Positions 33,583 through 42,069 of a stretch of 64,000 bases of DNA are shown here, one piece after another (the stretch's first letter is position 1; the number at the start of each line of letters is the position of its first letter). The translations under genes and the position numbers were made by a program. This stretch comes from Streptomyces sp. NBC_01210 (GTDB taxonomy: Bacteria; Actinomycetota; Actinomycetes; Streptomycetales; Streptomycetaceae). The DNA is taken from the NCBI RefSeq assembly GCF_036010325.1, contig NZ_CP108549.1, positions 1,860,001 to 1,924,000 on the forward strand. The letters are read 5' to 3'. A model generated the notes under the pieces. That model ran no database searches, had not been told where the DNA came from, and saw nothing but the letters and a program-made list of their open reading frames with translations.

Positions 33583-34887
33583 CTACTCCCCGTCGGGGAA
33601 TGTTTCGCGCAAAGGTTGGGGGTGGGCTCTTTGTAGTACGGAGCTGTCCGTCACCAGGAGACGACCTCGGCCATGGTCTCGTCCGTCGCGAACCCCGGCC
33701 TCCGCCGGGCGGGTTGACTGCCGGGCGCCCAATCCGGCCGCGACCAGCAGAAGCGTGCCCAGCATGACGAACGGCGCGGCCGTGCCCGCGATACCCGCGA
33801 CCAGTCCGGCGGAAGCGGGAGCGGCGACCTGGCCGAGGCGGTTTCCGGTCAGCCTCAGGGCGAGTGCGGTTGAGCGCGCCTGAGCCGGGGCAGCCTGGAC
33901 GACCGTCGTCATCGACAGCGGCTGACCGACGCCCAGACAGAAGCCGAGGACAGCGAGCATCACGGCGAGCGCCCGGACCGGGACGGGCAGCGCGATGCCC
34001 GCGCACAGGAGACCGCCGAGCAGACAGGTCACGGTCATCAGCACCGTACGGCCCAGCAGCCGGATCATCGGCGTCATCACAAGGCGGCAGGCGACGGTCG
34101 CCGCCGCGCGCAGGCTCAGCAGCAGACCGATGGTGGCGGGGGCGATACCGCGGTGCTCGCCGATCACCGGCAGATAGGCCGTGAGGATGTCGGTGGCCGA
34201 GAGCACGGCGAGGCTGATGAAGATCCCGGCAGGCACGCCGCGGGTGCGCAGTATGCGGTGTACGGGGACCTTGGACCGCGGTTCGCGGGCCGGGCGGCCG
34301 GTGCTGCGGTGCTCGATGCGCCAGAGCGAGGTGAAGGAGACGGCCGCCACGGCCGCCGAGACGACCAGGGCGAGTGCGCTCGTACGGCCCATGGCGCCGT
34401 CCTGCTCGGAGACCAGGAACCCGGCGACGATCGGTCCGCCGAGTTGGCCGAGCGAGGCGCCGATGGTGAAGTGGCCGAAGTCGCGGTCCTGTTCGTCCGG
34501 GGCCGACTGGCGGGCGACGATCGACTGGGCGCCGATGACGAAGCAGAGATGGCCGAGGCCCATCACTCCGCTCCAGGCAGCCATCGCGAGAAGTGAGACC
34601 GCCGTACCGCTGAGGGCACACCCGCCGGAGATCAGGGCGACACCGATGGGCAGCAGGGGTGCACACCGCCCATGGTCCGTCCTGCGCCCCAGCGGTACGG
34701 CGGCGAACAGGGGAAGCAGCGCGTACACGCCTGCGATCACCCCGATCGCGCGCTCGTCGGCGCCCAGGGCAAGAGCCCGGTAGGAGACGGCCGGCCGTGC
34801 CATCGACACCGCGCCCTGCGCGAAAGCGAAGGCGATGACGAGGCGCAGCAGCCAGCTCCTGCCGGGCTCTTGAGAAGCAGGCACCAT
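33583..34887 (-). CDS. MFS transporter
   Basis: A 434-residue membrane protein with about twelve helices. The motif A-like loop PLGRRTDHGR lies between helices 2 and 3, and a second half begins around VPAGIFISLAVLSATDILTAYL. The start ATG (34887) overlaps the stop of the upstream CitM-type gene by one base (TGATG), so the two are translationally coupled. The last 40 residues form a polar cytoplasmic tail. The substrate is unknown; pairing with a carboxylate transporter suggests an organic acid or siderophore-type compound, which is inference only. Confidence 0.85.
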   Translation of the reverse strand: MVPASQEPGRSWLLRLVIAFAFAQGAVSMARPAVSYRALALGADERAIGVIAGVYALLPLFAAVPLGRRTDHGRCAPLLPIGVALISGGCALSGTAVSLLAMAAWSGVMGLGHLCFVIGAQSIVARQSAPDEQDRDFGHFTIGASLGQLGGPIVAGFLVSEQDGAMGRTSALALVVSAAVAAVSFTSLWRIEHRSTGRPAREPRSKVPVHRILRTRGVPAGIFISLAVLSATDILTAYLPVIGEHRGIAPATIGLLLSLRAAATVACRLVMTPMIRLLGRTVLMTVTCLLGGLLCAGIALPVPVRALAVMLAVLGFCLGVGQPLSMTTVVQAAPAQARSTALALRLTGNRLGQVAAPASAGLVAGIAGTAAPFVMLGTLLLVAAGLGARQSTRPAEAGVRDGRDHGRGRLLVTDSSVLQRAHPQPLRETFPDGE

Positions 34888-36356
34888 CAGATGATGCCGA
34901 AGAGGACTCCGGCACCGAGCACCACCAGTGAGGTGAGCGCGGCCCATTTGACCGTGAACCTGGTGTGGTCGCCGAACTCGACCTTGGCCATGCCGACGAG
35001 GACGTACACGGCGGGGACCAGCGGGCTCGACATGTGCAGGGCCTGGCCGACCAGCGACGCGCGGGCGATCTCCAGCGAGGAGACGCCGTGGGCGGAGCCC
35101 GCTTCGGCGAGGACCGGCAGAACGCCGAAGTAGAAGCCGTCGTTCGACATGAAGTACGTGAGCGGGAGGCTCAACAGGCCGGTGACGATGCCCATGTGCG
35201 GGCCCATGCCCTCGGGGATGGCGCCGACCAGCCAGTCGGCCATGTGCTTCACCATGCCGGTGCCGGTGAGGACGCCGGTGAAGACGGCGGCGGCGAAGAC
35301 CATGCCGGCGACATTGAGGACGTTCTCGGCGTGGGCGGCGACCCGGGCCTTCTGATCGGCCATGTTCGGGAAGTTGACCGTGAGGGCGAGAGCCGCGCCG
35401 AGGAGGAAGAGCACCGGGATGGGAAGGTACTCCATGATCATGGCGGCGAGGAGGGCGACGGTGAGCCCGGCGTTGAACCAGTAGAGCTTGGGGCGGAGGG
35501 TGACGCGGTTCGGGTCGAGTCCCTGGAAGCCCTCGTCGTCCGCGTCGTTGCCGTCGGTCCCGTCCCTGCGGTCGTCTGCGTCAGCCTTCGCGGGTTCGGC
35601 GTCGGCGCCCGTACCGGTGCCACCGGTGAGGCTCTTCTTCGTACCGTTGCCGGCGCCGCCGCCCGATGTGACCAGCACAGTCTCGGTCTCGGTCTCGCTC
35701 TCGGTGGCGGTCTCGGTCACCAGCACGTCGTCGAGGGTGAGCACACCGAGGCGCTTGCGCTCGCGCCGGCCCAGCACATAGGCGAGGACGAAGACGAAGA
35801 GCAGTCCGACACCGAGCGCCGGGATCATCGGGACGAAGATGTCGGCCGCGTCCACCTTCAGCGCGGTTGCCGCACGGGCGGTGGGGCCGCCCCAGGGCAG
35901 GGTGTTCATCACGCCGTTCGCCGTGGCGGCGACACCGGTCATCACGACGAGGCTCATCTTGAGGCGCTTGTAGAGCGGATACATCGCCGAGACGGTGATC
36001 ATGAAGGTGGTGGAGCCGTCGCCGTCCAGCGAGACGATGGCGGCGAGCACCGCCGTACCGACCACGATGCGCAGCGGGTCCGCCTTGCAGAAGCGCAGGA
36101 TGCCGCGGACGATCGGGTCGAAGAGGCCGACGTCGATCATGACGCCGAAGTAGACGATCGCGAACATCAGCATCGCCGCGGTGGGGGCGAGATTGCCGAC
36201 GCCTTCGATGACGTAGTCCCCGAGGTGCGCGCCCTTTCCGACGAGTACGCAGAAGAGTGCGGGGATGAGGACCAACGACGCGATCGGCGACATCTTCTTC
36301 ATCATGATCAGGACCAGGAAGGTCGCAATCATGGCAAAGCCGAGGATTGTCAGCAT
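34887..36356 (-). CDS. CitMHS-family citrate-metal symporter
   Basis: A 489-residue transporter of the CitM/CitH type, which imports divalent-metal-citrate complexes with protons. Diagnostic blocks are VYFGVMIDVGLFDPIVRG, LDGDGSTTFMITVSAMYPLY and NTLPWGGPTARAA; the second half has TYFMSNDGFYFGVLPVLAEA. A cytoplasmic loop of about 90 residues in the middle is very acidic (AKADADDRRDGTDGNDADDE), longer than usual and with T/E repeats (TATESETETETVLV). ATG 36356 has aggtg 6 nt upstream; a GTG at 36365 is an alternative. The leader carries a long inverted repeat that would bury this ribosome binding site. Confidence 0.88.
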   Translation of the reverse strand: MLTILGFAMIATFLVLIMMKKMSPIASLVLIPALFCVLVGKGAHLGDYVIEGVGNLAPTAAMLMFAIVYFGVMIDVGLFDPIVRGILRFCKADPLRIVVGTAVLAAIVSLDGDGSTTFMITVSAMYPLYKRLKMSLVVMTGVAATANGVMNTLPWGGPTARAATALKVDAADIFVPMIPALGVGLLFVFVLAYVLGRRERKRLGVLTLDDVLVTETATESETETETVLVTSGGGAGNGTKKSLTGGTGTGADAEPAKADADDRRDGTDGNDADDEGFQGLDPNRVTLRPKLYWFNAGLTVALLAAMIMEYLPIPVLFLLGAALALTVNFPNMADQKARVAAHAENVLNVAGMVFAAAVFTGVLTGTGMVKHMADWLVGAIPEGMGPHMGIVTGLLSLPLTYFMSNDGFYFGVLPVLAEAGSAHGVSSLEIARASLVGQALHMSSPLVPAVYVLVGMAKVEFGDHTRFTVKWAALTSLVVLGAGVLFGII

Positions 36357-36362
36357 TGGGGA

Positions 36363-36419
36363 CACCTAACGTTCATCCTTGAACTCCCACCGGAGCGGCG
36401 GTTCGGATGACGTTAGGTG
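36363..36419. promoter_or_regulatory. Leader inverted repeat covering the citM ribosome binding site
   Basis: Arms cacctaacgttcatcc (36363-36378) and ggatgacgttaggtg (36405-36419) pair over 15 bp with one bulged base and a 26-nt loop. On the minus-strand transcript the 3' arm contains the aggtg ribosome binding site six bases before the start codon. It could be an RNA switch that blocks translation or a DNA operator for a regulator, for example of a two-component citrate system. Confidence 0.6.
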
Positions 36420-36476
36420 GCGCCAATTGCCGTTAACAAGATGTTGACGTGTGAGCAATACGAGCAAAACCCCAGG

Positions 36477-38738
36477 TCATCGCAGAGGTGACAGTTCGAC
36501 CGGGAAGCCGTTGAGCACAGCGGTGCCCGACAGCGGGTCGAGCCGCGAGCCGTCGAGCAGCTGATTGACATTGACTCCGGGACGCGCGGCAGCCACCGAC
36601 ATCCGGGTGCCGGGCCGGTCGTGTCCCCAGCCGTGCGGCAGGCTCACGACTCCGGTCCGTACCGTGTCGGTGATCTCCACCGGCGCCTCGAGCTCTCCTC
36701 CGTCCGCACCGATACGGACCGGGGCGCCGTCCTGGAGACCCAGCCGGGCCGCGTCGGCGGGATGGATCTGGAGGGTGCACCGGTTGGAGCCGCCGTTGAG
36801 CGTGGCGACGTTGTGCATCCAGCTGTTGTTGGAGCGCAGATGGCGGCGGCCGACGAGGACGAGTGCGCCGGGCCGCTCGTCCAGGGCGCGCCGCAGCCTC
36901 GGCAGATCGCCTGCGACGGGTTCCGGCAGCAGCTCGACCCGTCCGCTGCGGGTCCTGAGGATCTGCGGGAGGCGGGGCTGCAGCGGGCCGAGGTCGACGC
37001 CGTGCGGGTTCTGGAGGAGATCCTCGAGGGTGAGGTCGTACGGCCCCATGCGCAGCATCAGGTCGAGGCGTCGCTCGGGTCCGGTGCTGCCGATGAGCAG
37101 ACGGGCCAGGTTCTGGGGGTCTTTGCCGTGGAGCGGGGAGTGCGGGTCGGCGACGGCCTTGGCGAGCGAGCTCTCGATGACCATGTCGTCGACGGCAGAC
37201 GGGTCGGCGCCGTGCATGCCGGCCACGGCGAGCACCAGCCGGGCCTGGATCTCGCACTCGCCGAGCCTGCCCTTCTCCAGAGGGACGACCGCCGGGCTGT
37301 AGCGCGCCTGGTTGCGTACGGCGAAGTTGTTGAAGGAGAAGTCGAAGTGCGCGCTCTGGGACGGCGGCGGCGGAGGCAGCACCACATCCGCGTGCCGGGA
37401 CGTCTCATTGAGATACGGGTCGACGCTGACCATGAAGTCGAGTTCGGCCAGCGCGCGGTCGAGGCGGTCGCCGTCGGGGGCGGAGAGCACCGGGTTGGCG
37501 GCGATGGAGATGACCGCGCGGATCCGTCCGTCGCCGGGGGTGTCGATCTCCTCGGCGAGCGCTGCCATCGGCAGTTCGCCCTTGGCCTCGGGGTGGCCGC
37601 TGACCCTGCTGGCCCAGCGGCCGAGCGCGAAGCCCTTGCCGGGGGCGGCGGGGCGGGGTGCGCGGTCGGTGGCGGCGAGCGGGAAGAGCGCGCCGCCGGG
37701 GCGGTCGAGATTGCCGGTCAGCACATTGAGTACGTCGACGAGCCAGTTGGCGAGGGTGCCGAACTCGACGGTGCTGCTGCCGACGCGGCCGTATACGGCG
37801 GCGGTGGGTGCGGCGGCGAGCTCGCGGGCGATCGTACGGATCTCCTCCGCGTCCATGTCGCAAGCGGCGGCGACCGCTTCCGGTGTGAACTCCGCTATGG
37901 CTTCCCGGAGTTCATCGAGGCCCTCGACCTGCGCCTCCAGCGTCCCGAGGTCGGTGAGCTTCTCCTCGAAGAGGACTTGGGCGAGGGCGGCGAGCAGCAG
38001 GGCGTCAGCGCCGGGCCGGATCGGGACGTGCCGGTCGGCGAGCTGAGCGGTGCGGGTGCGGCGCGGGTCGACGACGGTGAGTGTGCCGCCGCGCTTGCGG
38101 AGTGCCTTGAGCTTGCCGGGGAAGTCGGCCGCGGTGCAGAGGCTGCCGTTGGAGTCGAAGGGGTTGGCGCCGAGGAGCAGCAGATGGTCGGTGCGGTCCA
38201 GGTCCGGGACGGGGATGGCGATGGCGTTGCCGAAGAGCAGTCCGCTGGAGACATGCTTGGGCATCTGGTCCAGGGTGCTGGCGGTGAAGAGATTGCGGGT
38301 GCGCAGCAAGGAGAGCAGTACGGGGGGATAGAGGGCGCCGGCCATGGTGTGGACGTTCGGGTTGCCGAGGACGACGCCCACGGCGTTCGGCCCGTACTCC
38401 TCGATCAGCGGCCTGATCCGGGCCGCGACCTCGTCGAACGCCTCCTCCCAACTCGCCTCCCTCAGCTCGCCGTCCTTGCGCACGAGGGGGGTGCGCAGCC
38501 GGTCGGGGTCGCCGTCGAGCTCCCCGAAGGACGCGCCCTTGGGACAGATGAAGCCATGGCTGAAAACGTCGTCGCGGTCTCCGCGAGCACCGGTGACACG
38601 GGTGCCCTCGATGGTGAGGGTCAGCCCGCAGGTGGCTTCGCAAAGGGGACAGACGCGCAGTGCGGTACGGGCCGCCTCGGGCGGTGCGGCAGGGGTGCCG
38701 TCCGTCGGTGCGGTCTGGGCGGCATTGGTGCGGGACAT
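36477..38738 (-). CDS. Molybdopterin oxidoreductase with N-terminal [4Fe-4S] (formate dehydrogenase/NasC-like)
   Basis: A 753-residue enzyme. Cysteines 30, 33, 37 and 65 (VCPLCEATCGL and GFICPKG) bind a [4Fe-4S] cluster. The molybdopterin domains follow, with LLGANPFDSNGSL and VVDPRRTRTAQLADRHVPIRPGAD-type stretches (key part RTRTAQLADRH) and a C-terminal dinucleotide-binding domain ending in LPHGWGHDRPGTR. It has no Tat signal, so it is cytoplasmic. The family includes assimilatory nitrate reductases and formate dehydrogenase alpha chains; no nitrite reductase, FdhE or electron-transfer subunit is nearby. Start ATG at 38738. A perfect TetR-type palindrome lies 46 bp upstream. Confidence 0.88.
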   Translation of the reverse strand: MSRTNAAQTAPTDGTPAAPPEAARTALRVCPLCEATCGLTLTIEGTRVTGARGDRDDVFSHGFICPKGASFGELDGDPDRLRTPLVRKDGELREASWEEAFDEVAARIRPLIEEYGPNAVGVVLGNPNVHTMAGALYPPVLLSLLRTRNLFTASTLDQMPKHVSSGLLFGNAIAIPVPDLDRTDHLLLLGANPFDSNGSLCTAADFPGKLKALRKRGGTLTVVDPRRTRTAQLADRHVPIRPGADALLLAALAQVLFEEKLTDLGTLEAQVEGLDELREAIAEFTPEAVAAACDMDAEEIRTIARELAAAPTAAVYGRVGSSTVEFGTLANWLVDVLNVLTGNLDRPGGALFPLAATDRAPRPAAPGKGFALGRWASRVSGHPEAKGELPMAALAEEIDTPGDGRIRAVISIAANPVLSAPDGDRLDRALAELDFMVSVDPYLNETSRHADVVLPPPPPSQSAHFDFSFNNFAVRNQARYSPAVVPLEKGRLGECEIQARLVLAVAGMHGADPSAVDDMVIESSLAKAVADPHSPLHGKDPQNLARLLIGSTGPERRLDLMLRMGPYDLTLEDLLQNPHGVDLGPLQPRLPQILRTRSGRVELLPEPVAGDLPRLRRALDERPGALVLVGRRHLRSNNSWMHNVATLNGGSNRCTLQIHPADAARLGLQDGAPVRIGADGGELEAPVEITDTVRTGVVSLPHGWGHDRPGTRMSVAAARPGVNVNQLLDGSRLDPLSGTAVLNGFPVELSPLR

Positions 38739-38783
38739 GGGCCCTCCCCGGGGCGACGGCGGTGGCGCGCGGTTCAGGGCCGA

Positions 38784-38801
38784 GCATACCGACCGGTATG
38801 C
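38784..38801. promoter_or_regulatory. Perfect palindrome GCATACCG-AC-CGGTATGC
   Basis: Eight-bp inverted arms with a 2-bp centre, 46 bp before the molybdoenzyme start. The left half CATACCGAC is the same as in the operators at 8295 and 13806. The convergent-side TetR at 38930-39559 is an alternative ligand. It has the look of a strong TetR-family operator. Confidence 0.7.
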
Positions 38802-38846
38802 ATGAGCGGGAGGGGTCGAGCCCTGTACGCCCTCCGGGCGTGTCCC

Positions 38847-38891
38847 CAATCGCCGGACGGGCTGGATTTTTCCCAGCCGCTCCGAAGATTG
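38847..38891. terminator. Imperfect hairpin, CAATCGCCGG family
   Basis: Arms caatcgccggacgggctgg (38847-38865) and ccagccgctccgaagattg (38873-38891) pair with about four mismatches around an attttt loop segment. It lies between the TetR stop and the molybdoenzyme promoter, so it can end the TetR transcript. It is the degraded relative of the perfect hairpins at 10645 and 22057. Confidence 0.65.
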
Positions 38892-38929
38892 AGCAGCGGG
38901 TCCGGGGCGGAGCCCCTGGACAGCAGCCG

Positions 38930-39559
38930 TCAGTCCAGCAGCCTCGCCAGATACGCGCGCAACAGCTCCCGCGTCTCCCCCACGATCTCCTCGTCCCCCG
39001 CCGGGTCCACCCGGAAGGCGAGTTGCAGAAGCGCGTCCGCCGCCTCGACGGAGACCAGGACCGTCCGGCGCAGCTCGTCGTCGGCACCGCGGCCCAGATG
39101 GCCGGCGAGCAGCCCGGCGAGACGGTCGGCGACCTGGTGGTTCGCGCCGGTCGCGGGCGTGCCGACCGGGATCTGGGAGCCGAAGTCGATCAGCGCGAAC
39201 CCGGGGACGGTCCGCTTCATCTCCAGGTACTCGTCGAGTACGACATCGAGGACACCGCGCCAGTCGGCCGCCGGGAGCGAGGTGAGACGGCCGCCGATGC
39301 GCTCGGCGTAGCTGTCCAGATTGCGGTGCGCGAGGGCATCGGCGAGGGCGCGTTTATTGCCGAAGAAACGGTAGACGGAGCCGATGGGGACACCGGCTCT
39401 GGCAGCCACCGCGCGGGTGGAGAGGTCCTCGTAGCCGGTCTCGTCGAGGAGTTCGGCGCAGGCGTCCAGTATCCGGGCGAGCCGATCGGCGCTGCGCTGC
39501 TGCACGGGCGTTCGGCGGAGATGCGGGGCGGGGCCGGCGTGGGACACGCGGTCCATCAT
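38930..39559 (-). CDS. TetR-family regulator beside hmgA
   Basis: A 209-residue regulator. HTH: ARILDACAELLDETGYEDLS, then AGVPIGSVYRFFGNKRALAD. The ligand domain includes EYLEMKRTVPGFALIDFGSQ, typical of the TetR subgroup with a DUF-type C-terminal domain. It is divergent from hmgA (81 bp apart) and upstream, on the same strand, of the molybdoenzyme. Either may be its target. Start ATG at 39559, with a second ATG directly after it. Confidence 0.87.
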   Translation of the reverse strand: MMDRVSHAGPAPHLRRTPVQQRSADRLARILDACAELLDETGYEDLSTRAVAARAGVPIGSVYRFFGNKRALADALAHRNLDSYAERIGGRLTSLPAADWRGVLDVVLDEYLEMKRTVPGFALIDFGSQIPVGTPATGANHQVADRLAGLLAGHLGRGADDELRRTVLVSVEAADALLQLAFRVDPAGDEEIVGETRELLRAYLARLLD

Positions 39560-39640
39560 GCCGCCCTGTTCCCGTTGACGGGGGCGGCCCTGCAATCCTA
39601 CGGTGATGCATAGGAATCCTTCAGCACCGGGGAGCGGACG

Positions 39641-40993
39641 ATGAGCGGCATCGAGCAGGCGCGGAAGACGGCCGAGAGTCTTGGCCACTCCCCCGGCTTC
39701 GGCAATGAACACACTTCCGAGGCTGTGCCGGGCGCACTGCCGCACGGACGCAATTCGCCGCAGCGCGCACCCCTCGGGCTGTACGCGGAGCAGCTGAGCG
39801 GCTCGGCGTTCACCGAACCGCGCGCCCACAACCGCCGCTCATGGCTGTACCGGATCCGCCCCTCCGCGGCGCATCCGCCGTTCGTACGCATCGACAACGG
39901 CGGGCTGCGCAGCGCACCCTTCACCGAGTCCGTGCCCGACCCGAACCGGCTGCGCTGGAATCCGCTGCCGGAACCCGCGCCGGGAACGGACTGGCTGGCC
40001 GGTCTGTGGACGCTCGGCGGCAACGGCGACACGACCCAGCGCACCGGCCTGGCCGTGCACCTCTACCACGCCAACTCCTCCATGACGGACCGGGTGTTCA
40101 GCGACGCGGACGGAGAGCTGCTGATCGTGCCCGAGCGGGGTGGAGTGCTGCTCCGCACGGAGCTCGGGCTGCTCGCCGCCCGGCCCGGCGAGGTCGCGCT
40201 GATTCCGCGCGGGGTCCGCTTCCGGGTGGAGCTCCTGGACGAGAGCGCGCGCGGATATGTCTGCGAGAACTACGGGCAGCCGTTCCAGCTGCCGGATCTG
40301 GGGCCGATCGGTGCGAACGGACTCGCCAACGCCCGGGACTTCCTCGCGCCGGTGGCGGCGTACGAGGACGAGGAGCGGCCGGTGGAGGTCGTCAACAAGT
40401 TCTGCGGGAACCTCTGGGCCGCGACGTACGACCACTCGCCGCTCGATGTCGTCGCCTGGCACGGCAACCACGTTCCGTACGTCTACGATCTGCGGCGCTT
40501 CAATGTCCTCGGCACCATCAGCTACGACCACCCGGATCCGTCGATCTTCACCGTGCTGACGTCGCCCTCGGACACGCCTGGGCTCGCGGGTGTCGACTTC
40601 GTGGTCTTCGCGCCGCGCTGGCTGGTCGGCGAGGACACCTTCCGGCCGCCGTACTTCCACCGCAATGTGATGAGCGAGTACATGGGGCTCATCGAGGGCG
40701 CATACGACGCCAAGGCGGAAGGCTTTGTTCCGGGAGGCGGGTCGCTGCACAACATGATGTCCGCCCACGGGCCGGATCGTGAGACCTTCGACCGGGCCAG
40801 TGCTGCCGAGTTGAAGCCGCAGAAGATCGACGACGGGCTTGCGTTCATGTTCGAGACACGGTGGCCGGTGACGGCGACCGGGCAGGCGATGAGTGCGGGG
40901 CATCTGCAGACGGGATACGACGACGTGTGGCAGGGTCTCCAGCGCCATTGGGGATCTGAGGGATACTCCCCCAGAAATGACAGCCGGTCCTGA
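39641..40993 (+). CDS. hmgA: Homogentisate 1,2-dioxygenase
   Basis: A 450-residue Fe(II) dioxygenase of tyrosine and phenylalanine catabolism; it opens homogentisate to maleylacetoacetate in the cytoplasm. The N-terminal [20 protein letters not shown] and [12 protein letters not shown] are the family hallmarks. The iron site is in [15 protein letters not shown] (His and Glu ligands), with the third His region in [13 protein letters not shown]. Length equals the family norm. Start ATG at 39641 with ggagcgga upstream. A GntR gene starts 12 bp after the stop and is probably co-transcribed. Other pathway genes (hpd, fahA) are not in this window. Confidence 0.96.
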   Translation: MSGIEQARKTAESLGHSPGFGNEHTSEAVPGALPHGRNSPQRAPLGLYAEQLSGSAFTEPRAHNRRSWLYRIRPSAAHPPFVRIDNGGLRSAPFTESVPDPNRLRWNPLPEPAPGTDWLAGLWTLGGNGDTTQRTGLAVHLYHANSSMTDRVFSDADGELLIVPERGGVLLRTELGLLAARPGEVALIPRGVRFRVELLDESARGYVCENYGQPFQLPDLGPIGANGLANARDFLAPVAAYEDEERPVEVVNKFCGNLWAATYDHSPLDVVAWHGNHVPYVYDLRRFNVLGTISYDHPDPSIFTVLTSPSDTPGLAGVDFVVFAPRWLVGEDTFRPPYFHRNVMSEYMGLIEGAYDAKAEGFVPGGGSLHNMMSAHGPDRETFDRASAAELKPQKIDDGLAFMFETRWPVTATGQAMSAGHLQTGYDDVWQGLQRHWGSEGYSPRNDSRS

Positions 40994-41005
40994 TACGGAG
41001 TCCCC

Positions 41006-41758
41006 GTGACCTCCTCCTTCGCCCCTGACTCGCTGGTCCTGAACCGCAAGCTGCCGCTGTGGTACCAGGTCTCGCAGTCGCTGCGTGCCTCGATACTCGG
41101 CCGAGCGCCCGAGGCGTCGCTGCGGCTGCCCACCGAGGAGCAGCTCGCCGCGCACTACGGCGTCAGCGTGCTGACCATGCGCCAGGCCCTCAAGGAGCTG
41201 GAGGAGGAGGGCCTGATCAGCAGGCACCGGCGGCGTGGCACATTCATCGAACCAGGGGCGTGGCGGGGTGCGCCGAGGCGTCTGCTGGGATCGATCGACG
41301 CGATCGTGGCCCAGCAGTCGGGCGAGCGGACGACGATCCTGGGGCACGGGCCGGAGCCGGTGCCGGGCGAGCTCGCGGAGTACTTCCCACAGGCGGCGGA
41401 GGTCGTGATGTACAGGCGGCTGCGCTGCGACGGGGAGAGCGGTGAGCCGACGAACTGGGCGGAGAACGCGGTCCGCTCGGATGTGGCGGCAGGGCTCGAC
41501 CCCGCCGACCTGGAGCGCTGGCCGATGACGAAGGTGCTGCGGGATGTACGGGGCGTGCGGATCAGCAGGATCACGGACACGGTGGAGGCACGGCTGGCGG
41601 ATCCACCGACGGCGGAGCTGCTGAGGGTGCCGTTGCTGAGCCCGATCCTGCACTACACGGGGGTGACGTACGACGAAGGCGGGCGGGTGGTGGATGTGGC
41701 GCGGATCCGGTACCGGGGGGACAGGTTCTCGTTCTCGGTGACGGTGGACGCGGATTGA
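41006..41758 (+). CDS. GntR-family (HutC/UTRA) regulator
   Basis: A 250-residue regulator from a GTG 12 bp after hmgA. The winged helix is at about residues 15-85 (LPTEEQLAAHYGVSVLTMRQ, then ALKELEEEGLISRHRRRGTF), followed by a UTRA ligand-binding domain (VMYRRLRCDGESGEPTNWAE; LLSPILHYTGVTYDEGGRVV). HutC-type proteins sense small metabolites. Close coupling to hmgA suggests control of tyrosine catabolism, possibly by homogentisate or a later intermediate; this is inference. Confidence 0.88.
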   Translation: MTSSFAPDSLVLNRKLPLWYQVSQSLRASILGRAPEASLRLPTEEQLAAHYGVSVLTMRQALKELEEEGLISRHRRRGTFIEPGAWRGAPRRLLGSIDAIVAQQSGERTTILGHGPEPVPGELAEYFPQAAEVVMYRRLRCDGESGEPTNWAENAVRSDVAAGLDPADLERWPMTKVLRDVRGVRISRITDTVEARLADPPTAELLRVPLLSPILHYTGVTYDEGGRVVDVARIRYRGDRFSFSVTVDAD

Positions 41759-41810
41759 TCCTCACGGGGGTCGGTCGGTGCGGGGCGCCGGGGGCGCGGG
41801 GGCTCGGGGC

Positions 41811-41916
41811 GCGGGTCTTTGGTCCCTGGGGGGCAGCCCGGTCCGCCGGGCGCGGGTGCGGGTGCGGGTCTTTGGTCGCGGGGGGGGCAGCCCGGTCCGC
41901 CAGGCGCGGGTGCGGG
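41811..41916. repeat. 53-bp tandem duplication in noncoding DNA
   Basis: Two copies of a 53-bp unit beginning gcgggtctttggtc stand head to tail at 41811-41863 and 41864-41916, differing at only a few positions. They lie in the 311-bp gap after the GntR gene. The unit has no reading frame of interest. Confidence 0.8.
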
Positions 41917-41928
41917 CCGCTCCGGGGC

Positions 41929-41995
41929 TCGTGTCCTGGACTGCTTTCCTCACCGCGCTTCGCGCGAGTTGCGACGCTTTACGTCCAGAACACGA
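41929..41995. promoter_or_regulatory. Structured intergenic element with nested inverted repeats
   Basis: Outer arms tcgtgtcctggac (41929-41941) and gtccagaacacga (41983-41995) pair at 12 of 13 positions. Inside is a GC clamp, cgcgc-ttc-gcgcg (41954-41966). The whole would fold as a long stem-loop with an inner hairpin. It may be a terminator for the hmgA-GntR transcript or a member of a dispersed Streptomyces intergenic repeat; I recall similar sequences but cannot check. Confidence 0.6.
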
Positions 41996-42069
41996 CCCCT
42001 GCGCGTCCCCTGTGGGCACGACTACCATTCCCCGCGGTACGGGCCCATGGTGAGGGGGAGGATGTGCGC

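Noticed and set aside
36477..38738. Nitrate assimilation cluster
   Set aside because: Only the catalytic subunit is present; no nitrite reductase, transporter or ferredoxin gene is adjacent.
36621..39311. Open frame of about 896 codons, plus strand
   Set aside because: Antisense to the molybdoenzyme and TetR, both of which have clear family motifs.
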